DNA of 5,596 bases from Minisyncoccota bacterium (lineage in GTDB: Bacteria; Patescibacteriota; Minisyncoccia; Minisyncoccales; UBA5738): NCBI GenBank assembly GCA_025453415.1, contig JALOQL010000070.1, forward strand, positions 1 through 5,596, read 5' to 3'. The position numbers and the translations under genes were made by a program. How positions within the stretch are numbered: the stretch's first letter is position 1; each line of letters starts with the position of its first letter. Shown here one piece after another: positions 1 through 5,048 of this stretch. The notes under the pieces are model-generated. The model searched no databases, had not been told where the DNA came from, and saw only the letters and a program-made list of their open reading frames with translations.

Positions 1-123
1 GGGAGAATGGACGCGCCAAGAATCGCCGCCATTTTAAAAAAAATCCAGGACTTAAGCCTGATCCTGCAAACCACCAATGCCAGCCCCAAATTGGCAATCG
101 AGAATTTCATGCTGGATTTGTAA
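1..123 (+). CDS. C-terminal end of a probable DNA polymerase III clamp-loader subunit (delta' or delta), 5' truncated
   Basis: An open frame runs from the first base of the window to a TAA at 121-123 and gives the last 40 residues of a protein. The visible tail is a helix ending in TNASPKLAIENFMLDL. This resembles the C-terminal pattern of bacterial clamp-loader delta' (HolB) and delta (HolA) proteins, in which a short N.(N/S)P(K/R)LA(L/I)E motif precedes a final hydrophobic helix. If that is right, the protein belongs to the complex that loads the sliding clamp onto primed DNA. The start, the AAA+ domain and any zinc module lie outside the window, so the family call rests on a short tail only. 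The gene converges on the minus-strand gene at 140-340, with 16 bases between their stop codons. An unrelated protein with a similar helical tail cannot be excluded. Confidence 0.45.
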   Translation, partial: GRMDAPRIAAILKKIQDLSLILQTTNASPKLAIENFMLDL

Positions 124-130
124 TTTAAAA

Positions 131-151
131 GATGGCGGATTATTCGCCATC
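131..151 (-). terminator. Hairpin between convergent genes, probable terminator of the 66-residue protein gene
   Basis: GATGGCG (131-137) and CGCCATC (145-151) form a perfect 7-bp GC-rich stem. A G-U and an A-U pair can extend it, leaving a 3-base loop that overlaps the minus-strand stop codon. Read on the minus strand, the stem is followed at once by TTTTAAATTA (130-121), a short U tract, as in an intrinsic terminator. On the plus strand nothing U-rich follows directly, so termination of the upstream plus-strand gene here is less convincing. The right arm of the stem also encodes the last residues of the minus-strand protein. Confidence 0.5.
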
Positions 152-340
152 GCGGGTTCTTTGACAAGAACATTTTCTTACTGTGTAACCGCCACTGATG
201 GTTGATTCCATAAAAAGGCCTATACCCATACATGTTGAGCAAGGCTTCCCGCCATTTCCATTGCAGAAAGTGCATGTAATTGGGACGCCATCCATAAATA
301 TCAATCCATTGTTGCAGTAAGGACATTTTTCTTGTTCCAT
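140..340 (-). CDS. Small eight-cysteine DnaJ-like zinc-binding protein (66 aa), function unknown
   Basis: The 66-residue product has four cysteine pairs: C6/C9 (CPYC), C23/C26 (CTFC), C34/C37 (CSTC) and C57/C59 (CSC). The second and third are followed by G.G, giving the CxxCxGxG pattern of the DnaJ central zinc domain, and the first is followed by NNG. Eight cysteines could bind two zinc ions. There is no J domain, signal peptide or membrane segment, so it is not DnaJ itself; small stand-alone proteins of this type are mostly uncharacterised. The ATG at 340-338 is supported by a good ribosome binding site, AGAGGTGG (354-347), spaced 6 bases from it. A strong minus-strand promoter lies further upstream. 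The gene is convergent with the clamp-loader-like gene and divergent from frr, so it is probably transcribed alone. It resembles the 55-residue protein at 4846-5013 in cysteine pattern and genomic setting. A role in binding protein or nucleic acid is possible but unproven. Confidence 0.8.
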   Translation of the reverse strand: MEQEKCPYCNNGLIFMDGVPITCTFCNGNGGKPCSTCMGIGLFMESTISGGYTVRKCSCQRTRDGE

Positions 341-346
341 TCAATA

Positions 347-354
347 CCACCTCT
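347..354 (-). promoter_or_regulatory. Ribosome binding site of the 66-residue zinc protein
   Basis: Read on the minus strand, AGAGGTGG lies 6 bases before the ATG at 340. It matches the AGGAGGTG consensus except for one base. It is the only strong, well-spaced Shine-Dalgarno sequence I can find in the window; the other starts have weak, badly spaced or absent ones. Confidence 0.65.
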
Positions 355-364
355 TTGTCGCGGT

Positions 365-370
365 ATTATA
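365..370 (-). promoter_or_regulatory. Possible second, extended -10 element for the 66-residue protein gene
   Basis: On the minus strand TGATATAAT gives a perfect TATAAT preceded by the TGn of an extended -10. A matching -35 is not obvious at 17 bases. If used, transcription would start near 358, just upstream of the ribosome binding site. The region is very AT-rich, so a chance match is possible. Confidence 0.35.
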
Positions 371-389
371 TCACAAGATTAATTTTTGT

Positions 390-414
390 AGTATAATTAT
401 ACAAATAGTATAAT
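390..414. repeat. Two AGTATAAT direct repeats, one within a 12-bp palindrome
   Basis: AGTATAAT occurs at 390-397 and 407-414, spaced 17 bases start to start. The first copy overlaps the perfect palindrome GTATAATTATAC (391-402). The repeats lie within the -10 and spacer region of the minus-strand promoter. Direct repeats at this spacing inside a promoter could be a regulator site, but the sequence is so AT-rich that they may only reflect redundant -10-like motifs. Confidence 0.35.
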
Positions 415-423
415 ATTTGTCAA
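396..423 (-). promoter_or_regulatory. Consensus sigma-70-type promoter for the 66-residue protein gene
   Basis: On the minus strand a perfect TTGACA (423-418) is followed after 16 bases by a perfect TATAAT (401-396). The expected start is near 389, giving a leader of about 49 bases that contains the ribosome binding site. The -35 box lies back to back with the -35 of the frr promoter, only two bases apart, so RNA polymerase probably cannot occupy both at once. The palindrome GTATAATTATAC (391-402) overlaps the -10. Confidence 0.65.
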
Positions 424-435
424 GATTAACAAGCG
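416..435. repeat. Copy 1 of a duplicated divergent -35 element
   Basis: TTTGTCAAGATTAACA (416-431) recurs exactly at 5041-5056. The match extends to 20 bases with one mismatch if the following A/G and GCG are included. The core TGTCAA-GA-TTAACA is a near-palindrome that supplies a -35 box to each strand. In both copies it lies between a minus-strand cysteine-rich small gene and a plus-strand transcription unit. Confidence 0.7.
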
Positions 436-453
436 TTTAATTTTTGGTATACT
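426..453 (+). promoter_or_regulatory. Promoter of the frr-rseP-proS-mreB operon
   Basis: TTAACA (426-431, one mismatch from TTGACA) and TATACT (448-453, one mismatch from TATAAT) are separated by 16 bases. The -10 is preceded by TGG, which makes it an extended -10. Transcription would start near 460 and give frr a leader of about 92 bases. It is the best plus-strand promoter upstream of frr. No comparably strong one is obvious before rseP, proS or mreB, so it may drive all four genes. Confidence 0.65.
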
Positions 454-479
454 TTGGATATTGGAATAGCATTAAATTC

Positions 480-537
480 GAGGTGTTTGCCGAGGACTAA
501 CCTCCGCGATTACACGGAGGATAGACCTCTTCAAACC
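480..537 (+). promoter_or_regulatory. Structured 5' leader of frr with competing helices
   Basis: The leader has three GAGG segments (480-483, 492-495, 517-520) and two CCTC segments (501-504, 526-529). These allow mutually exclusive pairings. CCTCCG (501-506) pairs with CGGAGG (515-520), enclosed by GAGGT (480-484) with ACCTC (525-529). Alternatives are GAGG (492-495) with CCTC (501-504), or GAGG (517-520) with CCTC (526-529). The only GGAGG, at 516-520, is 31 bases before the frr ATG, too far for normal initiation, and is paired in most folds. CCTCC itself matches the anti-Shine-Dalgarno core of 16S rRNA. The final stretch before the ATG is A-rich and unpaired. I do not recognise a known riboswitch or protein-leader class, so a regulatory role is inferred from pairing only. 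Confidence 0.4.
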
Positions 538-551
538 AAATACAAAATACT

Positions 552-1109
552 ATGGAATATAAGGACGTTATCAAAAAAGTTACGCCGGAGTTCGATAAGG
601 CCATGCAGTACCTGGAGCGGGAAATGGCTAAAATCCATACCGGACGGGCGTCGGCCAATATCATCGAGGACTTGGTCGTGGATTGTTTCGACCAGAAGTT
701 TCCGTTAAAGCAGCTGGCGATGATTTCGGTCCCCGAGCCGCGCCAGATCGTGGTTCAGCCCTGGGACAAGTCATATTTCGAGCCCATCCAGAAGGCGATC
801 GCGGCGTCCCAGCTGGGGTTGTCCCCGGCCGCCGAAGGCGCGGTCATCCGCATCAATATGCCCGACCTGACCAGCGAGTATCGCCAAAGCCTGGTCAAAG
901 TCATTTCCAAGGTGCAGGAAGACACGCGCCAGGCAATGCGGCGGGCCCGCGACGATGCCTGGTCACAGGTGCAGAAGCTGGAACGGGAAGGCGAGGTCCG
1001 CGAGGACGACAAGTTCAAGGCCAAGGATGAGTTGCAGAAAATGATCGACAATTACGGCAAGAAGATCGACGAAGCGGGCGACCGCAAGAAAAAGGAAATC
1101 AGCGAATAA
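552..1109 (+). CDS. frr: Ribosome recycling factor (RRF)
   Basis: The 185-residue product has the normal length and layout of RRF, the cytoplasmic factor that with EF-G splits the post-termination ribosome so that subunits can be reused. The N-terminal helix ends in the family signature HTGRAS (29-34). Domain II follows at about 35-105 with PLKQLAMISVPE (51-62), the QPWD motif (69-72), a helix with LGLSP (88-92) and INMPDLTSEYR (101-111). The C-terminal pair of long helices starts near 108. It carries the basic cluster R130, R131 and R133, matching the conserved arginines that contact 23S rRNA, and ends in a charged K/E-rich tail. An in-frame TAG at 522-524 and no intervening start codon make the ATG at 552 the first possible start, although it has no nearby Shine-Dalgarno site. 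It is the first gene of a probable four-gene operon. The frr-rseP-proS order matches the conserved bacterial cluster except that uppS, cdsA and dxr are missing. Confidence 0.97.
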   Translation: MEYKDVIKKVTPEFDKAMQYLEREMAKIHTGRASANIIEDLVVDCFDQKFPLKQLAMISVPEPRQIVVQPWDKSYFEPIQKAIAASQLGLSPAAEGAVIRINMPDLTSEYRQSLVKVISKVQEDTRQAMRRARDDAWSQVQKLEREGEVREDDKFKAKDELQKMIDNYGKKIDEAGDRKKKEISE

Positions 1110-1221
1110 TTTATAATTTCTAATTTCTAATTTCTATTGAATTTTTATTTTTCAATGTTTAAAAATTGATGCATTGAAAATTTAATGAAAATTGAAAATT
1201 GGTAATTGAAAATTGAGTTAG
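1110..1221. repeat. AT-rich repeat-built spacer with imperfect inverted arms
   Basis: The 112-base gap between frr and rseP is strikingly patterned. The left part holds tandem TAATTTC heptamers (about 1112-1134). The right part holds repeated TTGAAAATT units (near 1174, 1192 and 1206). The centre forms a perfect 9-bp stem, TTTTCAATG (1149-1157) with CATTGAAAA (1172-1180), and a 14-base loop. The outer arms are roughly complementary, TTTC units against GAAA units, so the whole spacer can fold as one long imperfect hairpin. AT-rich spacers of this style occur in Patescibacteria genomes in my recollection, which would make it a dispersed element, but I cannot search for other copies. It runs directly up to the rseP start and provides no Shine-Dalgarno sequence. 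Confidence 0.6.
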
Positions 1222-2346
1222 ATGCTTGACGTTATTACTTATTTGGTGTTTGTTGCCATCGCGTTGGCGACGCTGATACTATTGGTCACGTTGCACGAAC
1301 TGGGGCATTTTTTGTTCGCGCGCAAGTTTGGGGTGAAGGTCGAAGAATTCGGTATCTGTCTGCCGCCGCGTATATGGGGCATCAAGCGGGGCGAGACCAT
1401 TTATTCCATCAATTGGATACCGGCCGGCGCGTTCGTGAAGCTTTACGGCGAGGACAGCAATGAAAACAAAGATTCGCGCAGTTTCGCGTCCAAGCCGGTT
1501 TGGCAGCGGGCGATCATTATTGCCGCGGGAGTGATATCCTTCTGGATCGTGGCCGCGATTACCTATAGCTTAATCTACATGTTCGGAGCGATCATCCCTG
1601 TCGAAGATGCGGATAACGTCAAAGGGGCGCAGGTGCTGATCATCGATGTGGCCAAGGATTCACCGGCGCAGGCGGCCGGCATCGAGACCGAAGACATCAT
1701 CAAATCGATGACTTTAAAGAGTGCGCCCGACCAGACAGTCAACGTGGATAAGGTTTCGGATGTCCAAAAATTTGCCGGCGAGCGCAAAGGAAAGGAATTG
1801 GCGGTGGTGGTCCAGCGCGGCGGCCAGGATGTGAATCTTAGCCTGACGCCGCGGGAAAACCCGCCGGCGGGCCAAGGCACAATCGGGGTCGCTCTGGTGC
1901 GCATTGCCCAGGGAGAGCCGATGGTTTGGTACAATGCCATCGGCGAGGGGTTTGCGACTACGTGGCGCATGACCCTGGCGGTTTTCGAGGGCTGGAAAAC
2001 GATCATCGACAGCCTGACCGGCAAACAGCAGTTGCCCGCCGGAGCGCAATTTGTGGGACCAATTGGCATCGTCGAGCAAATCGTCAAAGAAATTAAAATG
2101 GGGCCGGTGTTCTATCTCCGGTTCATGGCCATGATCTCGGTTTACCTGGCGGTGTTCAACGCCCTACCCATCCCGGCGTTGGACGGCGGCCGGCTGATGT
2201 TTCTGGCGATAGAAGCGGTCCGGCGCAAACCGGTGCCCGAGAAGATCGAACAGACGCTCACGGGATTTTTCTTCGCGATGCTGCTGGTTTTGGCGGTTGT
2301 TGTTACCGTCCAGGATGTGTACCGGATTGTCGCGAGATTATTCTGA
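1222..2346 (+). CDS. rseP: RseP/RasP-type site-2 intramembrane zinc metalloprotease
   Basis: The 374-residue membrane protein cleaves transmembrane segments inside the bilayer. In model bacteria this family releases sigma factors from membrane anti-sigma factors or clears signal-peptide remnants. The first membrane segment (about 4-26) leads into the zinc motif HELGH (25-29), with H25 and H29 as ligands and E26 catalytic. A second hydrophobic segment lies at 97-122. A single PDZ domain follows at about 135-210 (VLIIDVAKDSPAQAAGI...), then FVGPIGI (277-283). A third segment carries NALPIPALDGG (313-323), whose D321 is the third zinc ligand, and a final segment spans about 347-367. The usual AGPxxN motif of the second segment reads AGVISF here (102-107), lacking the proline and asparagine. 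The ATG at 1222 places the HELGH helix normally, but no clear ribosome binding site precedes it. The substrate is unknown, because no sigma or anti-sigma gene is in the window. Confidence 0.95.
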   Translation: MLDVITYLVFVAIALATLILLVTLHELGHFLFARKFGVKVEEFGICLPPRIWGIKRGETIYSINWIPAGAFVKLYGEDSNENKDSRSFASKPVWQRAIIIAAGVISFWIVAAITYSLIYMFGAIIPVEDADNVKGAQVLIIDVAKDSPAQAAGIETEDIIKSMTLKSAPDQTVNVDKVSDVQKFAGERKGKELAVVVQRGGQDVNLSLTPRENPPAGQGTIGVALVRIAQGEPMVWYNAIGEGFATTWRMTLAVFEGWKTIIDSLTGKQQLPAGAQFVGPIGIVEQIVKEIKMGPVFYLRFMAMISVYLAVFNALPIPALDGGRLMFLAIEAVRRKPVPEKIEQTLTGFFFAMLLVLAVVVTVQDVYRIVARLF

Positions 2347-2353
2347 TAAATTT

Positions 2354-3616
2354 ATGAGACAAAGCCAACTTTTCACCAAAACCCAGAAGGATTTCCCCGC
2401 GGACGAGACCAGCGCGGGAACGCAGTTTTTGTTGCGCGCCGGTTTTATCGACCGCACCGCGGCCGGGGTCTACACGATCCTGCCCTTGGGCTACAACGTA
2501 TTGCGCAAGATCGAGAACATTATTGCCAAGGCCATGGACCGATTAGGCGGCCAGCGGGTGACGATGCCGGCCCTGGTGCCCAAAAAATATTGGGAAACCA
2601 CCGGCCGGTGGAATGCTTTTGACGCGCTCTATAAATTGAAGGGCAAGAACGACGACGAATATGCCCTGGGCGCGACGCTGGAGGAGATTGTCACGCCTTT
2701 GGCGCAAAAATACGCGGTCTCGTACAAGGATTTTCCGTTTTCGATCTACCAGATCCAGACCAAGTTCCGCGACGAGATGCGGGCCAAATCGGGATTGTTG
2801 CGCGGCCGGGAATTTCTGATGAAAGACCTTTATTCTTTCCATGTCGACCAAAAGGATTGCGACGCTCTTTACGAAAAGGTGAAAGACTCCTATTTTTCCA
2901 TCTTTAAAGAGACCGGGCTGGCCGCGTCGACCTATCTGACCCTGGCCGGCGGCGGGACGTTCTCGAAATTCTCCCATGAATTCCAGACCGCGACCGAAGC
3001 CGGCGAGGACATCATCTATCTTTGCGACAATTGCGGTTTTTCGATAAACCGCGAAATAAAGAAAGAGTATCCCAAATGCCCGGAATGCGGTTGCGAAAAA
3101 TTCGGCGAGAAAAAAGCGATCGAGGTCGGCAACATCTTCAAGCTGGGCACGAAATACAGTGCGGCGTTCGGGTTCGAGGCCGTCGGTCCCGACGGTTGCA
3201 AGATGCCGGTGTTGATGAATTGCTACGGTATCGGCTTGACTCGCCTGATGGGCACCGTGGCTGAAATCTCGCGTGACTCGGCGGGATTGATATGGCCGGC
3301 CGCCATCGCGCCATTCGAGGCGCATCTGGTGGAGTTGGAGTCAAAAGACGGGGAGGTAAACAAAAAAATCCGCGAGGCGGCGCAAAAAATATATTCCGAT
3401 TTACAAAAGCGGGATATCGGCGTATTATACGATGACCGGACGGGGAAGTCGGTCGGGGAAAAGTTCAAGGATGCCGACCTTTTGGGGATGCCTTTCCGCG
3501 TCGTGGTGAGCGAGAAATCGTTGGCCAAGGACAGTGTCGAGATAAAGAAACGGGATTCCAGAGAGGCGGAGCTTGTCGGGCTGGATAAGGCTTGCGCGTT
3601 TAATTTCAAGGACTAA
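2354..3616 (+). CDS. proS: Proline-tRNA ligase, short form without the INS editing domain
   Basis: This 420-residue cytoplasmic class II aminoacyl-tRNA synthetase charges tRNA-Pro with proline. Diagnostic elements run in order: AGTQFLLRAGFI (21-32) with PLG (44-46), motif 1 (about 63-86), motif 2 FRDEMR through GLLRGREFLMKD (138-158), and motif 3 CYGIGLTRLMG (290-300) with R297. A C-terminal anticodon-binding domain spans about 318-420 and includes DDRTGKSVGEKFKDADLLG. It is far shorter than the roughly 570-residue E. coli enzyme, because the INS editing domain between motifs 2 and 3 is missing. In its place is a short four-cysteine ribbon, C224/C227 and C242/C245, which probably binds zinc. 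I chose the ATG at 2354 (MRQSQLF) over an in-frame ATG at 2297: the latter would overlap rseP by 50 bases and add 19 unrelated residues. The gap to rseP is 7 bases, and the stop overlaps the mreB start. Confidence 0.95.
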   Translation: MRQSQLFTKTQKDFPADETSAGTQFLLRAGFIDRTAAGVYTILPLGYNVLRKIENIIAKAMDRLGGQRVTMPALVPKKYWETTGRWNAFDALYKLKGKNDDEYALGATLEEIVTPLAQKYAVSYKDFPFSIYQIQTKFRDEMRAKSGLLRGREFLMKDLYSFHVDQKDCDALYEKVKDSYFSIFKETGLAASTYLTLAGGGTFSKFSHEFQTATEAGEDIIYLCDNCGFSINREIKKEYPKCPECGCEKFGEKKAIEVGNIFKLGTKYSAAFGFEAVGPDGCKMPVLMNCYGIGLTRLMGTVAEISRDSAGLIWPAAIAPFEAHLVELESKDGEVNKKIREAAQKIYSDLQKRDIGVLYDDRTGKSVGEKFKDADLLGMPFRVVVSEKSLAKDSVEIKKRDSREAELVGLDKACAFNFKD

Positions 3617-4731
3617 TGAAACTGAATTTTTTGCCGAATTTCTCAAAATTTTTCGCCGAGGATATGGCCATCGATCTGGGAACCGCCAATTCGGTGGTTT
3701 ACGTGCAGGGCCGGGGAATCGTGATTTTCGAACCCTCGGTGGTGGCCGTCAACCAGAAGACCGGCCAGATCTTGGCTGTGGGCGAAGAGGCCAAAAAAAT
3801 GGTGGGCCGCACGCCGTCGCATATCACGGCGGTGAGACCAATGCGCCACGGGGTTATTTCGGACTTCGAAGTTACGGAGCAAATGTTCCGTTATTTCATC
3901 GAAAAAGCCCGCAAGAAAAGATTTTTATTCAACATGAGGCCGCGGGTGATCGTGGGCGTGCCCGTGGGCGTGACCGAAGTGGAAAAGAAGGCCGTGATCG
4001 ACGCGGGTCGGTCCGCCGGCGCCCGCGAAGTTTTTCTGATCGAGGAGCCGATGGCGTCGGCGATCGGCATCCGTTTGCCGGTCCAGGAGGCGCAGGGAAG
4101 CTTTGTGGTTGACCTGGGCGGCGGCACGACCGAGATTGCGGTCATTTCGCTGGGAGGCATCGTTTTGGGCAAAAGCCTGCGCGTTGCCGGTGACAAACTT
4201 TGCGAAGATATTATGCAGTTTGTGCAGGAAGAATACAAGCTTTTGATCGGCGAGCGCATGGCCGAAAACATCAAGATCGGCATCGGCCTGGCCTATTCTT
4301 CGGAAGGCAAAAACGACAACAAAGCCGCGACCGCAGGCAATAAAAAGGATAAGGTTATCAAGCGCGACTTTAAAATGCGCGGCCGAAACCTGGTCACCGG
4401 CTTGCCCGAAGAGATCGTGATTTCCGAGGACGAGATCCGGCGCGCCATCGAAAAATCGGTGCGCCAGATCGTTAACGAGATCAAGATGGCCATCGAGGAA
4501 ACGCCGCCGGAGCTCATCGCTGATATTATGCATAACGGGATTTATTTGTGCGGCGGCGGCAGCCAGCTGCGCGGCTTGGACGAGCTCATCGCCAAAGAAA
4601 CCCGCATGCCAGTCAAGACTGTGGAAGATCCCAAGACCAGCGTGGTGCGCGGCGCGGGCATGGTGCTGGAAAACCTGGACCAGCTCAAGGAAGTGTTGAT
4701 CGAGACCAAGGAACTGGAACCGCCAAAGTAA
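3616..4731 (+). CDS. mreB: Rod-shape-determining actin homologue MreB
   Basis: The 371-residue product is the bacterial actin MreB, a membrane-bound ATP-dependent filament that positions lateral cell-wall synthesis. The phosphate 1 motif is DLGTAN (20-25). The IEEPMA loop (142-147), with the catalytic-type glutamates, and phosphate 2, DLGGGTTE (166-173), follow. The adenosine motif CGGGSQLRG starts at C312. A phenylalanine-rich amphipathic start, LNFLPNFSKFF (3-13), fits the N-terminal membrane-binding helix known from some MreBs. The protein is some 20-30 residues longer than typical. Much of this lies in a hydrophilic Lys/Asn/Ala-rich insert at about 228-248, between IGLAYS and the MRGRNLVTGLP segment. 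The ATG overlaps the proS stop by one base (TAATG), which suggests translational coupling. A weak AAGGA lies only 3 bases before the ATG. No mreC or mreD follows, and the operon ends at a terminator. MreB is favoured over Mbl or FtsA because of its overall motif match. Confidence 0.95.
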   Translation: MKLNFLPNFSKFFAEDMAIDLGTANSVVYVQGRGIVIFEPSVVAVNQKTGQILAVGEEAKKMVGRTPSHITAVRPMRHGVISDFEVTEQMFRYFIEKARKKRFLFNMRPRVIVGVPVGVTEVEKKAVIDAGRSAGAREVFLIEEPMASAIGIRLPVQEAQGSFVVDLGGGTTEIAVISLGGIVLGKSLRVAGDKLCEDIMQFVQEEYKLLIGERMAENIKIGIGLAYSSEGKNDNKAATAGNKKDKVIKRDFKMRGRNLVTGLPEEIVISEDEIRRAIEKSVRQIVNEIKMAIEETPPELIADIMHNGIYLCGGGSQLRGLDELIAKETRMPVKTVEDPKTSVVRGAGMVLENLDQLKEVLIETKELEPPK

Positions 4732-4764
4732 TAGTGATGAGCAGGCGAGTGATGAGTTGATGAG
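4732..4764 (+). repeat. Stacked stop codons and GTGATGAG repeats after mreB
   Basis: The mreB TAA is followed in frame by TAG, TGA and TGA, giving four consecutive stop codons (4729-4740). The octamer GTGATGAG occurs at 4734-4741 and 4749-4756, and TTGATGAG follows at 4757-4764. The short repeats may be slippage products. The stacked stops would block any readthrough. Confidence 0.5.
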
Positions 4765-4786
4765 AAAATTAAAATACAAATACCAA

Positions 4787-4812
4787 AACACCCCCACAAA
4801 TGCGGGGGTGTT
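4787..4812. terminator. Bidirectional intrinsic terminator between mreB and the 55-residue protein gene
   Basis: AACACCCCC (4787-4795) and GGGGGTGTT (4804-4812) form a perfect 9-bp stem around an 8-base loop. Read on the plus strand, the GC core is followed by TTGATATTTA. Read on the minus strand, it is followed by TTTTGGTATTTGTATTTT. Both sides are moderately U-rich, the minus side more so. Its position between two convergent genes fits shared use: it closes the frr-mreB operon and stops minus-strand transcription coming from 5013. A weaker AT-rich hairpin (4836-4853), overlapping the stop of the minus-strand gene, may assist. Confidence 0.8.
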
Positions 4813-4845
4813 GATATTTAAAAAAGGATAAAAATGATTAAAATT

Positions 4846-5013
4846 TTATAATCCCGTTGCCCTCAAATCTGCGAGTGTCTTGTTTATCAAGTCCATTTGT
4901 GACTGGGGAATCGTACCTTTCCCCCCGCAAGTGGAACATTTATTCCACTGCTGATCGCAATATTTTTTTGACTTTTTTCCTTTACAGGTTGGGCAGACAA
5001 CATTTTCATCCAT
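4846..5013 (-). CDS. Small cysteine-rich zinc-binding protein (55 aa), function unknown
   Basis: A 55-residue frame runs from ATG at 5013-5011 to TAA at 4848-4846. The product begins MDENVVCPTCKGKK and contains C7/C10 (CPTC), C19 and C26/C29 (CSTC). CSTCGGKG is a full CxxCxGxG repeat and CPTCKGKK is close to one, as in DnaJ zinc domains. One zinc ion could be held by the two CxxC pairs. The rest is a lysine-rich linker and a C-terminal segment (about 37-53) likely to form a helix. There is no signal peptide or membrane segment. The cysteine motifs, a matching promoter and a terminator at the 3' end argue that this is a real gene rather than an antisense frame. It is preferred over a plus-strand frame at 4857-5039, which has no recognisable motif. 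The predicted transcript start coincides with the ATG, so the mRNA may be leaderless. It looks related in kind, though not clearly in sequence, to the protein at 140-340. Confidence 0.72.
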   Translation of the reverse strand: MDENVVCPTCKGKKSKKYCDQQWNKCSTCGGKGTIPQSQMDLINKTLADLRATGL

Positions 5014-5019
5014 GTAAAT

Positions 5020-5048
5020 ATTTAATCATATTTTATTGATTTTGTCAA
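5020..5048 (-). promoter_or_regulatory. Promoter of the 55-residue protein gene, probably leaderless
   Basis: On the minus strand a perfect TTGACA (5048-5043) is followed after 17 bases by TTAAAT (5025-5020). This is a 4-of-6 match to TATAAT, preceded by TGA as an extended -10. Only six bases separate the -10 from the ATG at 5013, so transcription should start at or next to the A of the start codon. This leaves no room for a ribosome binding site. Confidence 0.6.

Noticed and set aside
156..171. GTTCTT/AAGAAC hairpin followed by ATTTTCTTA, a possible plus-strand terminator for the gene ending at 123
   Set aside because: The stem has only six mostly AT pairs and lies inside the coding region of the 66-residue protein, so I do not count it as a terminator.
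454..708. 84-residue plus-strand frame overlapping the frr leader and start
   Set aside because: It runs out of frame into frr, shows no domain, and its start lies at or before the predicted transcription start. The frr frame has clear family motifs.
1110..1221. CRISPR array or tandem satellite
   Set aside because: The repeat units are only 7-9 bases and imperfect, with no spacers of uniform length and no cas genes nearby.
2297..2353. Earlier in-frame ATG as the proS start
   Set aside because: It would overlap the end of rseP by 50 bases and add 19 residues unlike any ProRS start. The ATG at 2354 gives the normal N-terminus.
2543..3325. 260-residue minus-strand frame opposite proS
   Set aside because: It is antisense to a well-supported ProRS, is low in recognisable motifs and arises from GC-rich codon bias.
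3925..4797. 290-residue minus-strand frame opposite mreB
   Set aside because: It is antisense to MreB, rich in repetitive His/Asp/Ala typical of shadow frames, and would start inside the terminator stem.
4857..5039. 60-residue plus-strand frame
   Set aside because: It lies opposite the 55-residue cysteine protein, which has paired CxxC motifs, a promoter and a terminator. The plus frame shows none of these.
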